NCBI GenBank assembly: GCA_964057225.1
Contig: OZ059899.1
Coordinates: forward strand, 3,224,001-3,288,000
From: Auanema rhodensis
Taxonomy: Eukaryota; Nematoda; Chromadorea; Rhabditida; Rhabditidae
Reading direction: 5' to 3'
DNA: 64,000 nt
The notes below the pieces were generated by a model. That model saw only the letters and a list, made by a program, of their open reading frames with translations, was not told the origin of the DNA and searched no databases. Shown in pieces: positions 9,899-20,678 of this stretch (position 1 is its first letter; every line of letters begins with the position of its first letter). A program made the position numbers and the translations under genes.

Positions 9899-10276
9899 AA
9901 TCAAAGAACGAAAAATAAAAAGAAAAAGATTTATTTAAAAAAACAAAAAAAAATACAAAAAAATTCAAGAGAAAATTCCAAACTGAAAAAAATATAAAAA
10001 AATTCCTTATCACAATAATTTTAGGACAAAAACAACTAAATATTGTTTTAATCAGATTACGGTAGTTGATTATCAACAGTTCACTGTTTACCAACAATCT
10101 CTAAATGGAGCGCGATTACTATGGATTGTTTTATCAATTGGTCATTTTATTCAAATTATTCATTTTATTTAATTTTTTCATGAATAATTGTTATCTTAAT
10201 ATTTTATATAAATTATATTATATATTTATCTTCATTTATACTATTCATTTTAGTATCTATAGCCATATTCTTGACA
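9899..10276 (-). repeat. 3' LTR, copy 3 (378 bp)
   Basis: It is identical in layout to the other 3' LTRs and keeps the diagnostic ATTGG. It has one A fewer in the plus-strand A run near 9940-9960. Confidence 0.94.
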
Positions 10277-10289
10277 TCCCCGGCCTCTC
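10277..10289 (-). other. Polypurine tract, copy 3
   Basis: This has the same sense sequence and position as the tract at 4529-4541. Confidence 0.65.
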
Positions 10290-10417
10290 AAATTTCTCGT
10301 CCCGAGAAAAAATAATTCTTATTACTATTTATTCAATAGTTTAACAGTTTCATTAAAAACAACAATAAAAATAAACATTCACAACATACATGAGAAAATT
10401 TAAATTTCAACAAGAAA

Positions 10418-12739
10418 TTAGTTATGGTGCTGTTTTTTAAACTGTTGTTGAGGCTTATGGGTTTTGTGCATCTCATTCAGTGCAGTCAGCTTTTCAGTCC
10501 AATTCTCGGACTCCCATTTACCGACAATCTCTCCTTTCTTTATCGTGGTTGGCTGGCATGTCATGTTAGCCACAATCACTGTAGTGGAACTATTGGTGTC
10601 CACTTTACATATTCCCGTGGGTATATCACTCCTATGGGATACCAGTAAGCTATCTTTCTGCTCGTCACATGAGATTTGTAGCGTTCTACTTTTATTCGCA
10701 GGTATATAAACTCTCTGTAAGGCTATGGCCTCTTTTCTATAAAACTTCAAAGATATGCCCAAATCTTTCAGGGCATTCGTACCAATAAGTATAGAATCAT
10801 CTCTACTTTTTCTCACCAAAAAACATACTTGTGCAGTTTTTTTACTTTCTGAGCAATAAACTTCACAGCTTATTGCTCCAACAAAATTCATTCGCGTACC
10901 CGAGGCATTTGCTATGAACTTATCTCCATTCCAAGGAAGTTGAGTTACACTTCTATTTAAGTCAACCCCTTCATTCATCAAATTAACTAGAGCTTGTGAC
11001 GACATCACTGATATTTGCGATCCCGTGTCAATAAGAACTTTTTTATTTCTCATGCTGCAGATTAACATAGGTAGTAAACTCTGCTCACCAATCAATTTTG
11101 CATCATAGCTATTGTTGCATGTTTTGATAGTTTTGTTCCATGCAACAGCTTGCTCATTCATAACAGAACCCATATTGTTCTGTTCTTGTTCAATTCTTTT
11201 AGAATTGTCTGATGGTCGTTTTCTTTCAGCACAATGTGTTGCTATATGACCACTTCTGTTACATATGTAACAAATAACTTCTTTTCTCTGTGGAAAATTA
11301 CGAACCTTTTCAGTTACGTAACTGTCACGATTGGTCATGTGTTGACCACTAGCAGTATTATTCTGCTTCAAAAATCTCAGCCTGGGCAGGTTTACTTCAG
11401 GTATTCTGTCCTTTCTATGCTGATTGTAGTGAATGCGCTTATTTCTTTCACAACGTAAAGCGACCTCTTTCACCTTCTCATACACCTCCCCTTCTTCACT
11501 AGTCTCTATTGTCTCAAGTACTTGTAATGCACAAGTACATTCTCTGAGTACCTCATACAAAACTTGAGCTCTTGTGAACGATAACTTTGACATAGACAAT
11601 CCGGGGTAAGCCTTCCTAGAAGTTTCTTCTAGTTTCTTACAAAAGCTTATTAGATTGCTATTGTTGTCAAACTTCGAAGATTTAAGAGCAGCTATGGCAT
11701 CTAACCTACTTGCTCTCTTAGAATACTCATGTTGCTTATTCAGTTCCTCTATTATTTTGTCGAGCGAACTGTTTCTGATTATTTCAGGCAACTCATCATA
11801 CCTATCTCTCGCCTCTCCTCTTAATTTTTCTACAAACAGCGTTCTGCGGCCGCTTGCCGACAACGTGCTTTTTGGGTATTTCAGGTGAAACCCTTCTACA
11901 AAATGGTTCCATTTCTCGAACGACCCACTAGAAAAATCTGGAACATCAGGCAGCAATTGCGCTCGCATTATGTCCAAAAACGCTTCATTCTGCGCGCTGA
12001 GTCCATTTAAAGGCAAAGATGACTCACCCTTGGAGTCTAATCCCTCTTTTTTCTGTTCCTGTTGAACATCCGTCAACCATTTCTGAGTTGTTCTTAACTC
12101 CTTCTGTCGATGCAACTGTAAAATATATTCAATTTCAGAATTTTCCTCTTCTATTTTACCTGCTGCTTTGTCATCAATCATCATATCCGCCATAGCTAAT
12201 TGCGCTTGGCTCTCGATAGCTGCTGATCTCTGCAAATTAAAACTATTAAATATTTCATGCTTCAAAGATTTCTTATCACATTTGAAAAAATCGCATAAAT
12301 CTTTCATAGTACTATTAATGGCCCTCATCTCGTCCACTATCTCACTTTCATTGAGTTGGAAAATCTCACAAATGAATTTAGTTGTTTCCGCTCGTTTATC
12401 AGCTAACTTCAGAGTATTACCCAACTCTGAAGGCTTTTTGAGCCCACTCTTGTTCATTACTGTAATAATGGACTGGATAAATCTCCAATTTTGCCCTTTT
12501 CGCAATTCACTAGCTAAATTTTGCTTCATTGAGTTTATCAAATTAGCAACTTTCTGCTCTGCTCTCCTTTTCTCAGCAGAATTTCTGATTTTTTTCGTAA
12601 AATCTTTACGTAAACAATCATTCAACGGCTCAATAGCCGATAATATTTCAGAGATGAATGAATTCAACATTACCTCTTCGAATGCACTCTCGAAGTCCAT
12701 ATCGAGCAATTCATTCACAAATGACATTTCACCTATCAA
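10418..12739 (-). CDS. Gag-retropepsin polyprotein (773 aa), copy 3
   Basis: The protein sequence is identical to that of copy 2, including the zinc knuckle (C490, C493, H498, C503), the DTG triad at 571-573 and the ILIG motif at 650-653. Full identity over 773 residues between copies about 5.7 kb apart points to very recent duplication or ongoing homogenisation within the array, not to independent insertions held by selection. As in copy 2, the gene ends before any reverse transcriptase. Confidence 0.93.
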   Translation of the reverse strand: MIGEMSFVNELLDMDFESAFEEVMLNSFISEILSAIEPLNDCLRKDFTKKIRNSAEKRRAEQKVANLINSMKQNLASELRKGQNWRFIQSIITVMNKSGLKKPSELGNTLKLADKRAETTKFICEIFQLNESEIVDEMRAINSTMKDLCDFFKCDKKSLKHEIFNSFNLQRSAAIESQAQLAMADMMIDDKAAGKIEEENSEIEYILQLHRQKELRTTQKWLTDVQQEQKKEGLDSKGESSLPLNGLSAQNEAFLDIMRAQLLPDVPDFSSGSFEKWNHFVEGFHLKYPKSTLSASGRRTLFVEKLRGEARDRYDELPEIIRNSSLDKIIEELNKQHEYSKRASRLDAIAALKSSKFDNNSNLISFCKKLEETSRKAYPGLSMSKLSFTRAQVLYEVLRECTCALQVLETIETSEEGEVYEKVKEVALRCERNKRIHYNQHRKDRIPEVNLPRLRFLKQNNTASGQHMTNRDSYVTEKVRNFPQRKEVICYICNRSGHIATHCAERKRPSDNSKRIEQEQNNMGSVMNEQAVAWNKTIKTCNNSYDAKLIGEQSLLPMLICSMRNKKVLIDTGSQISVMSSQALVNLMNEGVDLNRSVTQLPWNGDKFIANASGTRMNFVGAISCEVYCSESKKTAQVCFLVRKSRDDSILIGTNALKDLGISLKFYRKEAIALQRVYIPANKSRTLQISCDEQKDSLLVSHRSDIPTGICKVDTNSSTTVIVANMTCQPTTIKKGEIVGKWESENWTEKLTALNEMHKTHKPQQQFKKQHHN

Positions 12740-13156
12740 TGAAAAAAATTACTAGAAGTTTCCTCTACTAATTTATTGCTATTTGAAAGAATCAAACAAG
12801 CACTTATATCAAGAAAATGGAATTTACTTGATATTAGTTACTACTACCCAAGTTCTGAATGTAGTTCACAGCGGAAGAAATCAGAAAAAGTGTTTAAAAG
12901 AAAACACTTCAACCAAAAACAACCGTACAACAATAAACCAAGAGACACTGTTGTTACCAACACTGTCAAATGATAATTGTTCTGTAAACTTCACTTTTAT
13001 TCGGCAAATACCAAACAAAATTGAATGAATACAAACAGAACCCTATTCAGGTAGCAGTGACTTTTTCACCAAACTCTATTCGAGCTTTCAAACAGGGTTA
13101 TATGAGCAATTAGCTCAACCCAAACAATAAAATAGTGAAGACCGGTTCGGCCCCCA
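12740..13156 (-). other. Retrotransposon leader (5' UTR), copy 3
   Basis: This is the 417-bp leader between primer-binding site and gag start, matching copy 2. No other feature is seen. Confidence 0.75.
13142..13156 (-). other. Primer-binding site, copy 3
   Basis: This is the same 15 bases as at 7394-7408, abutting the LTR at 13157. Confidence 0.7.
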
Positions 13157-13535
13157 AATCAAAGAACGAAAAATAAAAAGAAAAAGATTTATTTAAAAAA
13201 ACAAAAAAAAAATACAAAAAAATTCAAGAGAAAATTCCAAACTGAAAAAAATATAAAAAAATTCCTTATCACAATAATTTTAGGACAAAAACAACTAAAT
13301 ATTGTTTTAATCAGATTACGGTAGTTGATTATCAACAGTTCACTGTTTACCAACAATCTCTAAATGGAGCGCGATTACTATGGATTGTTTTATCAATGGG
13401 TCATTTTATTCAAATTATTCATTTTATTTAATTTTTTCATGAATAATTGTTATCTTAATATTTTATATAAATTATATTATATATTTATCTTCATTTATAC
13501 TATTCATTTTAGTATCTATAGCCATATTCTTGACA
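13157..13535 (-). repeat. 5' LTR, copy 3 (379 bp)
   Basis: It keeps the ATGGG variant of 5' LTRs. Its outer edge abuts AAATG at 13536-13540. Confidence 0.94.
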
Positions 13536-13540
13536 AAATG
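13536..13540. repeat. Target-site duplication AAATG, copy 3 right
   Basis: This is the partner of 9894-9898. Confidence 0.9.
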
Positions 13541-15641
13541 TTTTTGGAAGCAATGTTGAGTGTACATGGAAACTCAACATACACTAATGCATCATTTTTC
13601 AAAAGATCATAACTAATTTTTTCATCAAGCGTTTTTCAATGTAGTATAGTGCATTCGATGCGGATTTTTAAGCTGCGTCGATCTGTGTTATCAGATTTGC
13701 GCTAGCTTAAAAATGCACCGAGATATCAACTGATATAAGTTCACACTTATATCCTCGATTTTCACCCTGAAGAAATAATTTTTTCGTTGAATAACATTGT
13801 CCATCGTCTTTGCCTTGAAAAAAGGAATCTAAAAACATCTACTTTTTGCTAAATTATTCTGAAATTTTTCGAAAAAATTTTTGTCAAAATGTTTTTGGAA
13901 GCAATGTTGAGTGTACATGGAAACTCAACATACACTAATGCATCATTTTTCAAACGATCATAACTAATTTTTGTATTAAGCGTTTCTCAATGTAGTATAG
14001 TGCATTCGATGCGGATTTTTAAGCTGCGTCGATCTGTGTTATCAGATTTGCGCTAGCTTAAAAATACACCGAGATATCAACTGATATAAGTTCACACTTA
14101 TATCCTCGATTTTCACCCTGAAAAAATAATTTTTTCGTTGAATAACATTGTCCATCGTCTTTGCCTTGAAAAAAGGAATCTAAAAACATCTACTTTTTGC
14201 TAAATTATTTTGAAATTTTTCGAAAAAATTTTTGTCAAAATGTTTTTGGAAGCAATGTTGAGTGTACATGGAAACTCAACATACACTAATGCATCATTTT
14301 TCAAACGATCATAACTAATTTTTGTATTAAGCGTTTCTCAATGTAGTATAGTGCATTCGATGCGGATTTTTAAGCTGCGTCGATCTGTGTTATCAGATTC
14401 GCGCTAGCTTAAAAATGCACCGAGATATCAACTGATATAAGTTCACACTTATATCCTCGATTTTCACCCTGAAGAAATAATTTTTTCGTTGAATAACATT
14501 GTCCATCGTCTTTGCCTTGAAAAATGGAATCTAAAAACATCTACTTTTTGCTAAATTATTTTGAAATTTTTCGAAAAAATTTTTGTCAAAATGTTTTTGG
14601 AAGCAATGTTGAGTGTACATGGAAACTCAACATACACTAATGCATCATTTTTCAAACGATCATAACTAATTTTTGTATTAAGCGTTTCTCAATGTAGTAT
14701 AGTGCATTCGATGCGGATTTTTAAGCTGCGTCGATCTGTGTTATCAGATTTGCGCTAGCTTAGAAATGCACCGAGATATCAACTGATATAAGTTCACACT
14801 TATATCCTCGATTTTCACCCTGAAGAATTAATTTTTTCGTTGAATAACATTGTCCATCGTCTTTGCCTTGAAAAATGGAATCTTAAAACATCTACTTTTT
14901 GCTAAATTATTTTGAAATTTTTCGAAAAAATTTTTGTCAAAATGTTTTTGGAAGCAATGTTGAGTGTACATGGAAACTCAACATACACTAATGCATCATT
15001 TTTCAAACGATCATAACTAATTTTTGTATTAAGCGTTTCTCAATGTAGTATAGTGCATTCGATGCGGATTTTTAAGCTGCGTCGATCTGTGTTATCAGAT
15101 TTGCGCAAGCTTAAAAATGCACCGAGATATCAACTGATATAAGTTCACACTTATATCCTCGATTTTCACCCTGAAGAATTAATTTTTTCGTTGAATAACA
15201 TTGTCCATCGTCTTTGCCTTGAAAAAAGGAATCTAAAAACATCTACTTTTTGCTAAATTATTTTGAAATTTTTCGAAAAAATTTTTGTCAAAATGTTTTT
15301 GGAAGCAATGTTGAGTGTACATGGAAACTCAACATACACTAATGCATCATTTTTCAAACGATCATAACTAATTTTTGTATTAAGCGTTTCTCAATGTAGT
15401 ATAGTGCATTCGATGCGGATTTTTAAGCTGCGTCGATCTGTGTTATCAGATTTGCGCTAGCTTAAAAATGCACCGAGATATCAACTGATATAAGTTCGCA
15501 CATATATACCCGATTTTCACCCTGAAGAATTAATTTTTTCGTTGAATAACATTGTCCATCGTCTTTGAATTGAAAAATGAAATCTTAAAACATCTACTTT
15601 TTGCTAAATTATTTTGAAATTTTTCGAAAAAATTTTTGTCA

Positions 15642-16343
15642 AAATGTTTTTGGAAGCAATGTTGAGTGTACATGGAAACTCAACATACACTAATGCATCA
15701 TTTTTCAAACGATCATAACTAATTTTTGTATTAAGCGTTTCTCAATGTAGTATAGTGCATTCGATGCGGATTTTTAAGCTGCGTCGATCTGTGTTATCAG
15801 ATTTGCGCAAGCTTAAAAATGCACCGAGATATCAACTGATATAAGTTCACACTTATATCCTCGATTTTCACCCTGAAGAATTAATTTTTTCGTTGAATAA
15901 CATTGTCCATCGTCTTTGCCTTGAAAAAAGGAATCTAAAAACATCTACTTTTTGCTAAATTATTTTGAAATTTTTCGAAAAAATTTTTGTCAAAATGTTT
16001 TTGGAAGCAATGTTGAGTGTACATGGAAACTCAACATACACTAATGCATCATTTTTCAAACGATCATAACTAATTTTTGTATTAAGCGTTTCTCAATGTA
16101 GTATAGTGCATTCGATGCGGATTTTTAAGCTGCGTCGATCTGTGTTATCAGATTTGCGCTAGCTTAAAAATGCACCGAGATATCAACTGATATAAGTTCG
16201 CACATATATACCCGATTTTCACCCTGAAGAATTAATTTTTTCGTTGAATAACATTGTCCATCGTCTTTGAATTGAAAAATGAAATCTTAAAACATCTACT
16301 TTTTGCTAAATTATTTTGAAATTTTTCGAAAAAATTTTTGTCA
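15642..16343. repeat. Tandem duplication of the d-e monomer pair
   Basis: This 702-bp block repeats 14940-15641. Both halves carry the private d and e markers in the same order. It is best explained by slippage or unequal exchange in register with the monomer. Confidence 0.9.
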
Positions 16344-16694
16344 AAATGTTTTTGGAAGCAATGTTGAGTGTACATGGAAACTCAACATACACTAATGCAT
16401 CATTTTTCAAACGATCATAACTAATTTTTGTATCAAGTGTTTCTCAATGTAGTATAGTGCATTCGATGCGGATTTTTAAGCTGCGTCGATCTGTGTTATC
16501 AGATTTGCGCTAGCTTAAAAATGCACCGAGATATCAACTGATATAAGTTCACACTTATATCCTCGATTTTCACCCTGAAGAATTAATTTTTTCGTTGAAT
16601 AACATTGTCCATCGTCTTTGCCTTGAAAAATGGAATCTAAAAACATCTACTTTTTGCTAAATTATTTTGAAATTTTTCGAAAAAATTTTTGTCA

Positions 16695-16699
16695 AAATG
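16695..16699. repeat. Target-site duplication AAATG, copy 4 left
   Basis: These are satellite bases before the LTR at 16700, repeated at 20338-20342. Confidence 0.9.
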
Positions 16700-17078
16700 A
16701 ATCAAAGAACGAAAAATAAAAAGAAAAAGATTTATTTAAAAAAACAAAAAAAAAATACAAAAAAATTCAAGAGAAAATTCCAAACTGAAAAAAATATAAA
16801 AAAATTCCTTATCACAATAATTTTAGGACAAAAACAACTAAATATTGTTTTAATCAGATTACGGTAGTTGATTATCAACAGTTCACTGTTTACCAACAAT
16901 CTCTAAATGGAGCGCGATTACTATGGATTGTTTTATCAATTGGTCATTTTATTCAAATTATTCATTTTATTTAATTTTTTCATGAATAATTGTTATCTTA
17001 ATATTTTATATAAATTATATTATATATTTATCTTCATTTATACTATTCATTTTAGTATCTATAGCCATATTCTTGACA
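16700..17078 (-). repeat. 3' LTR, copy 4 (379 bp)
   Basis: It has the ATTGG variant and the same borders as the LTR at 4150-4528. Confidence 0.94.
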
Positions 17079-17091
17079 TCCCCGGCCTCTC
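17079..17091 (-). other. Polypurine tract, copy 4
   Basis: This has the same sense sequence and position as the tract at 4529-4541. Confidence 0.65.
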
Positions 17092-17219
17092 AAATTTCTC
17101 GTCCCGAGAAAAAATAATTCTTATTACTATTTATTCAATAGTTTAACAGTTTCATTAAAAACAACAATAAAAATAAACATTCACAACATACATGAGAAAA
17201 TTTAAATTTCAACAAGAAA

Positions 17220-19541
17220 TTAGTTATGGTGCTGTTTTTTAAACTGTTGTTGAGGCTTATGGGTTTTGTGCATCTCATTCAGTGCAGTCAGCTTTTCAGT
17301 CCAATTCTCGGACTCCCATTTACCGACAATCTCTCCTTTCTTTATCGTGGTTGGCTGGCATGTCATGTTAGCCACAATCACTGTAGTGGAACTATTGGTG
17401 TCCACTTTACATATTCCCGTGGGTATATCACTCCTATGGGATACCAGTAAGCTATCTTTCTGCTCGTCACATGAGATTTGTAGCGTTCTACTTTTATTCG
17501 CAGGTATATAAACTCTCTGTAAGGCTATGGCCTCTTTTCTATAAAACTTCAAAGATATGCCCAAATCTTTCAGGGCATTCGTACCAATAAGTATAGAATC
17601 ATCTCTACTTTTTCTCACCAAAAAACATACTTGTGCAGTTTTTTTACTTTCTGAGCAATAAACTTCACAGCTTATTGCTCCAACAAAATTCATTCGCGTA
17701 CCCGAGGCATTTGCTATGAACTTATCTCCATTCCAAGGAAGTTGAGTTACACTTCTATTTAAGTCAACCCCTTCATTCATCAAATTAACTAGAGCTTGTG
17801 ACGACATCACTGATATTTGCGATCCCGTGTCAATAAGAACTTTTTTATTTCTCATGCTGCAGATTAACATAGGTAGTAAACTCTGCTCACCAATCAATTT
17901 TGCATCATAGCTATTGTTGCATGTTTTGATAGTTTTGTTCCATGCAACAGCTTGCTCATTCATAACAGAACCCATATTGTTCTGTTCTTGTTCAATTCTT
18001 TTAGAATTGTCTGATGGTCGTTTTCTTTCAGCACAATGTGTTGCTATATGACCACTTCTGTTACATATGTAACAAATAACTTCTTTTCTCTGTGGAAAAT
18101 TACGAACCTTTTCAGTTACGTAACTGTCACGATTGGTCATGTGTTGACCACTAGCAGTATTATTCTGCTTCAAAAATCTCAGCCTGGGCAGGTTTACTTC
18201 AGGTATTCTGTCCTTTCTATGCTGATTGTAGTGAATGCGCTTATTTCTTTCACAACGTAAAGCGACCTCTTTCACCTTCTCATACACCTCCCCTTCTTCA
18301 CTAGTCTCTATTGTCTCAAGTACTTGTAATGCACAAGTACATTCTCTGAGTACCTCATACAAAACTTGAGCTCTTGTGAACGATAACTTTGACATAGACA
18401 ATCCGGGGTAAGCCTTCCTAGAAGTTTCTTCTAGTTTCTTACAAAAGCTTATTAGATTGCTATTGTTGTCAAACTTCGAAGATTTAAGAGCAGCTATGGC
18501 ATCTAACCTACTTGCTCTCTTAGAATACTCATGTTGCTTATTCAGTTCCTCTATTATTTTGTCGAGCGAACTGTTTCTGATTATTTCAGGCAACTCATCA
18601 TACCTATCTCTCGCCTCTCCTCTTAATTTTTCTACAAACAGCGTTCTGCGGCCGCTTGCCGACAACGTGCTTTTTGGGTATTTCAGGTGAAACCCTTCTA
18701 CAAAATGGTTCCATTTCTCGAACGACCCACTAGAAAAATCTGGAACATCAGGCAGCAATTGCGCTCGCATTATGTCCAAAAACGCTTCATTCTGCGCGCT
18801 GAGTCCATTTAAAGGCAAAGATGACTCACCCTTGGAGTCTAATCCCTCTTTTTTCTGTTCCTGTTGAACATCCGTCAACCATTTCTGAGTTGTTCTTAAC
18901 TCCTTCTGTCGATGCAACTGTAAAATATATTCAATTTCAGAATTTTCCTCTTCTATTTTACCTGCTGCTTTGTCATCAATCATCATATCCGCCATAGCTA
19001 ATTGCGCTTGGCTCTCGATAGCTGCTGATCTCTGCAAATTAAAACTATTAAATATTTCATGCTTCAAAGATTTCTTATCACATTTGAAAAAATCGCATAA
19101 ATCTTTCATAGTACTATTAATGGCCCTCATCTCGTCCACTATCTCACTTTCATTGAGTTGGAAAATCTCACAAATGAATTTAGTTGTTTCCGCTCGTTTA
19201 TCAGCTAACTTCAGAGTATTACCCAACTCTGAAGGCTTTTTGAGCCCACTCTTGTTCATTACTGTAATAATGGACTGGATAAATCTCCAATTTTGCCCTT
19301 TTCGCAATTCACTAGCTAAATTTTGCTTCATTGAGTTTATCAAATTAGCAACTTTCTGCTCTGCTCTCCTTTTCTCAGCAGAATTTCTGATTTTTTTCGT
19401 AAAATCTTTACGTAAACAATCATTCAACGGCTCAATAGCCGATAATATTTCAGAGATGAATGAATTCAACATTACCTCTTCGAATGCACTCTCGAAGTCC
19501 ATATCGAGCAATTCATTCACAAATGACATTTCACCTATCAA
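17220..19541 (-). CDS. Gag-retropepsin polyprotein (773 aa), copy 4
   Basis: The protein is identical to copies 2 and 3: capsid-like region ~260-400, CCHC knuckle 490-503, DTG 571-573, ILIG 650-653, and an end before reverse transcriptase. The gene is open from ATG to stop. The gene body is more GC-rich than the LTRs and satellite around it, as expected for a once-coding region inside AT-rich repeats. Whether it is expressed cannot be judged from sequence. Confidence 0.93.
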   Translation of the reverse strand: MIGEMSFVNELLDMDFESAFEEVMLNSFISEILSAIEPLNDCLRKDFTKKIRNSAEKRRAEQKVANLINSMKQNLASELRKGQNWRFIQSIITVMNKSGLKKPSELGNTLKLADKRAETTKFICEIFQLNESEIVDEMRAINSTMKDLCDFFKCDKKSLKHEIFNSFNLQRSAAIESQAQLAMADMMIDDKAAGKIEEENSEIEYILQLHRQKELRTTQKWLTDVQQEQKKEGLDSKGESSLPLNGLSAQNEAFLDIMRAQLLPDVPDFSSGSFEKWNHFVEGFHLKYPKSTLSASGRRTLFVEKLRGEARDRYDELPEIIRNSSLDKIIEELNKQHEYSKRASRLDAIAALKSSKFDNNSNLISFCKKLEETSRKAYPGLSMSKLSFTRAQVLYEVLRECTCALQVLETIETSEEGEVYEKVKEVALRCERNKRIHYNQHRKDRIPEVNLPRLRFLKQNNTASGQHMTNRDSYVTEKVRNFPQRKEVICYICNRSGHIATHCAERKRPSDNSKRIEQEQNNMGSVMNEQAVAWNKTIKTCNNSYDAKLIGEQSLLPMLICSMRNKKVLIDTGSQISVMSSQALVNLMNEGVDLNRSVTQLPWNGDKFIANASGTRMNFVGAISCEVYCSESKKTAQVCFLVRKSRDDSILIGTNALKDLGISLKFYRKEAIALQRVYIPANKSRTLQISCDEQKDSLLVSHRSDIPTGICKVDTNSSTTVIVANMTCQPTTIKKGEIVGKWESENWTEKLTALNEMHKTHKPQQQFKKQHHN

Positions 19542-19958
19542 TGAAAAAAATTACTAGAAGTTTCCTCTACTAATTTATTGCTATTTGAAAGAATCAAACA
19601 AGCACTTATATCAAGAAAATGGAATTTACTTGATATTAGTTACTACTACCCAAGTTCTGAATGTAGTTCACAGCGGAAGAAATCAGAAAAAGTGTTTAAA
19701 AGAAAACACTTCAACCAAAAACAACCGTACAACAATAAACCAAGAGACACTGTTGTTACCAACACTGTCAAATGATAATTGTTCTGTAAACTTCACTTTT
19801 ATTCGGCAAATACCAAACAAAATTGAATGAATACAAACAGAACCCTATTCAGGTAGCAGTGACTTTTTCACCAAACTCTATTCGAGCTTTCAAACAGGGT
19901 TATATGAACAATTAGCTCAACCCAAACAATAAAATAGTGAAGACCGGTTCGGCCCCCA
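19542..19958 (-). other. Retrotransposon leader (5' UTR), copy 4
   Basis: This is the 417-bp leader with one substitution relative to the other copies (position 19908). No other feature is seen. Confidence 0.75.
19944..19958 (-). other. Primer-binding site, copy 4
   Basis: This is the same 15 bases as at 7394-7408, abutting the LTR at 19959. Confidence 0.7.
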
Positions 19959-20337
19959 AATCAAAGAACGAAAAATAAAAAGAAAAAGATTTATTTAAAA
20001 AAACAAAAAAAAAATACAAAAAAATTCAAGAGAAAATTCCAAACTGAAAAAAATATAAAAAAATTCCTTATCACAATAATTTTAGGACAAAAACAACTAA
20101 ATATTGTTTTAATCAGATTACGGTAGTTGATTATCAACAGTTCACTGTTTACCAACAATCTCTAAATGGAGCGCGATTACTATGGATTGTTTTATCAATG
20201 GGTCATTTTATTCAAATTATTCATTTTATTTAATTTTTTCATGAATAATTGTTATCTTAATATTTTATATAAATTATATTATATATTTATCTTCATTTAT
20301 ACTATTCATTTTAGTATCTATAGCCATATTCTTGACA
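19959..20337 (-). repeat. 5' LTR, copy 4 (379 bp)
   Basis: It has the ATGGG variant. Its outer edge abuts AAATG at 20338 and opens the long satellite array. Confidence 0.94.
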
Positions 20338-20342
20338 AAATG
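20338..20342. repeat. Target-site duplication AAATG, copy 4 right
   Basis: This is the partner of 16695-16699. Confidence 0.9.
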
Positions 20343-20354
20343 TTTTTGGAAGCA

Positions 20355-20382
20355 ATGTTGAGTGTACATGGAAACTCAACAT
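20355..20382. repeat. Inverted repeat 1 of the monomer (9-bp stem, 10-nt loop)
   Basis: ATGTTGAGT and ACTCAACAT are perfect reverse complements flanking GTACATGGAA. It is shown here for the first monomer of tract 4. The same hairpin is in nearly all monomers; the variant CATATACTAATG lies just outside the stem and leaves it intact. Confidence 0.85.
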
Positions 20383-20465
20383 ACACTAATGCATCATTTT
20401 TCAAAAGATCATAACTAATTTTTTCATCAAGCGTTTTTCAATGTAGTATAGTGCATTCGATGCGG

Positions 20466-20516
20466 ATTTTTAAGCTGCGTCGATCTGTGTTATCAGATTT
20501 GCGCTAGCTTAAAAAT
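20466..20516. repeat. Inverted repeat 2 of the monomer (11-bp stem with inner hairpin)
   Basis: ATTTTTAAGCT (20466-20476) pairs with AGCTTAAAAAT (20506-20516). After a one-base bulge, GCG pairs with CGC, and inside lies ATCTG/CAGAT with loop TGTTAT (20483-20498). Together these form a 51-nt potential cruciform or RNA arm. A T-to-C change in the left arm (TTTTCAAGCT) is frequent in tract 4 and usually leaves a C-A mismatch. Confidence 0.8.
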
Positions 20517-20533
20517 GCACCGAGATATCAACT

Positions 20534-20555
20534 GATATAAGTTCACACTTATATC
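20534..20555. repeat. Inverted repeat 3 of the monomer (8-bp stem, 6-nt loop)
   Basis: GATATAAG pairs with CTTATATC around TTCACA. It is intact in most monomers. It is disrupted in the subfamily reading CACATATATACCCG and weakened where ATATATG replaces ATATAAG. Confidence 0.8.
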
Positions 20556-20666
20556 CTCGATTTTCACCCTGAAAAAATAATTTTTTCGTTGAATAACATT
20601 GTCCATCGTCTTTGCCTTGAAAAAAGGAATCTAAAAACATCTACTTTTTGCTAAATTATTTTGAAA

Positions 20667-20678
20667 TTTTTCGAAAAA
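20667..20678. repeat. Perfect 12-bp palindrome with adjoining phased A/T tracts
   Basis: TTTTTCGAAAAA is self-complementary and is followed by further T5, A4 and T5 runs up to the next monomer. Runs spaced near one helical turn could give intrinsic curvature, which is an inference. A few monomers carry TTCAAAAAAAT or TTTTGAAAAAAT instead. Confidence 0.7.

Larger units (their letters stand above)
9899..13535 (-). mobile_element. Gag-protease LTR retrotransposon, copy 3 (complete, 3637 bp)
   Basis: It has the same organisation, orientation and insertion base as copy 2. It differs in length by one A in a poly-A run of the 3' LTR. The gag-protease gene is intact and encodes the same protein. Confidence 0.95.
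13536..16699. repeat. Satellite tract 3: nine 351-bp monomers (order z-a-b-c-d-e-d-e-f)
   Basis: The tract is 3164 bp, that is 9 x 351 + 5. Monomers start at 13536, 13887, 14238, 14589, 14940, 15291, 15642, 15993 and 16344. The d-e pair (14940-15641) is repeated in tandem at 15642-16343, and both copies show GCGCAAGCTT followed by GTTCGCACATATATACCCG. This is the most complete version of the composite unit and explains the 6.8-kb spacing here versus 5.75 kb elsewhere. Confidence 0.97.
16700..20337 (-). mobile_element. Gag-protease LTR retrotransposon, copy 4 (complete, 3638 bp)
   Basis: It is the same element at the same monomer position and orientation as copies 2 and 3. I noticed one substitution in its leader (A at 19908, where the other copies have G). 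It is the last element before the long uninterrupted satellite. Confidence 0.95.
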
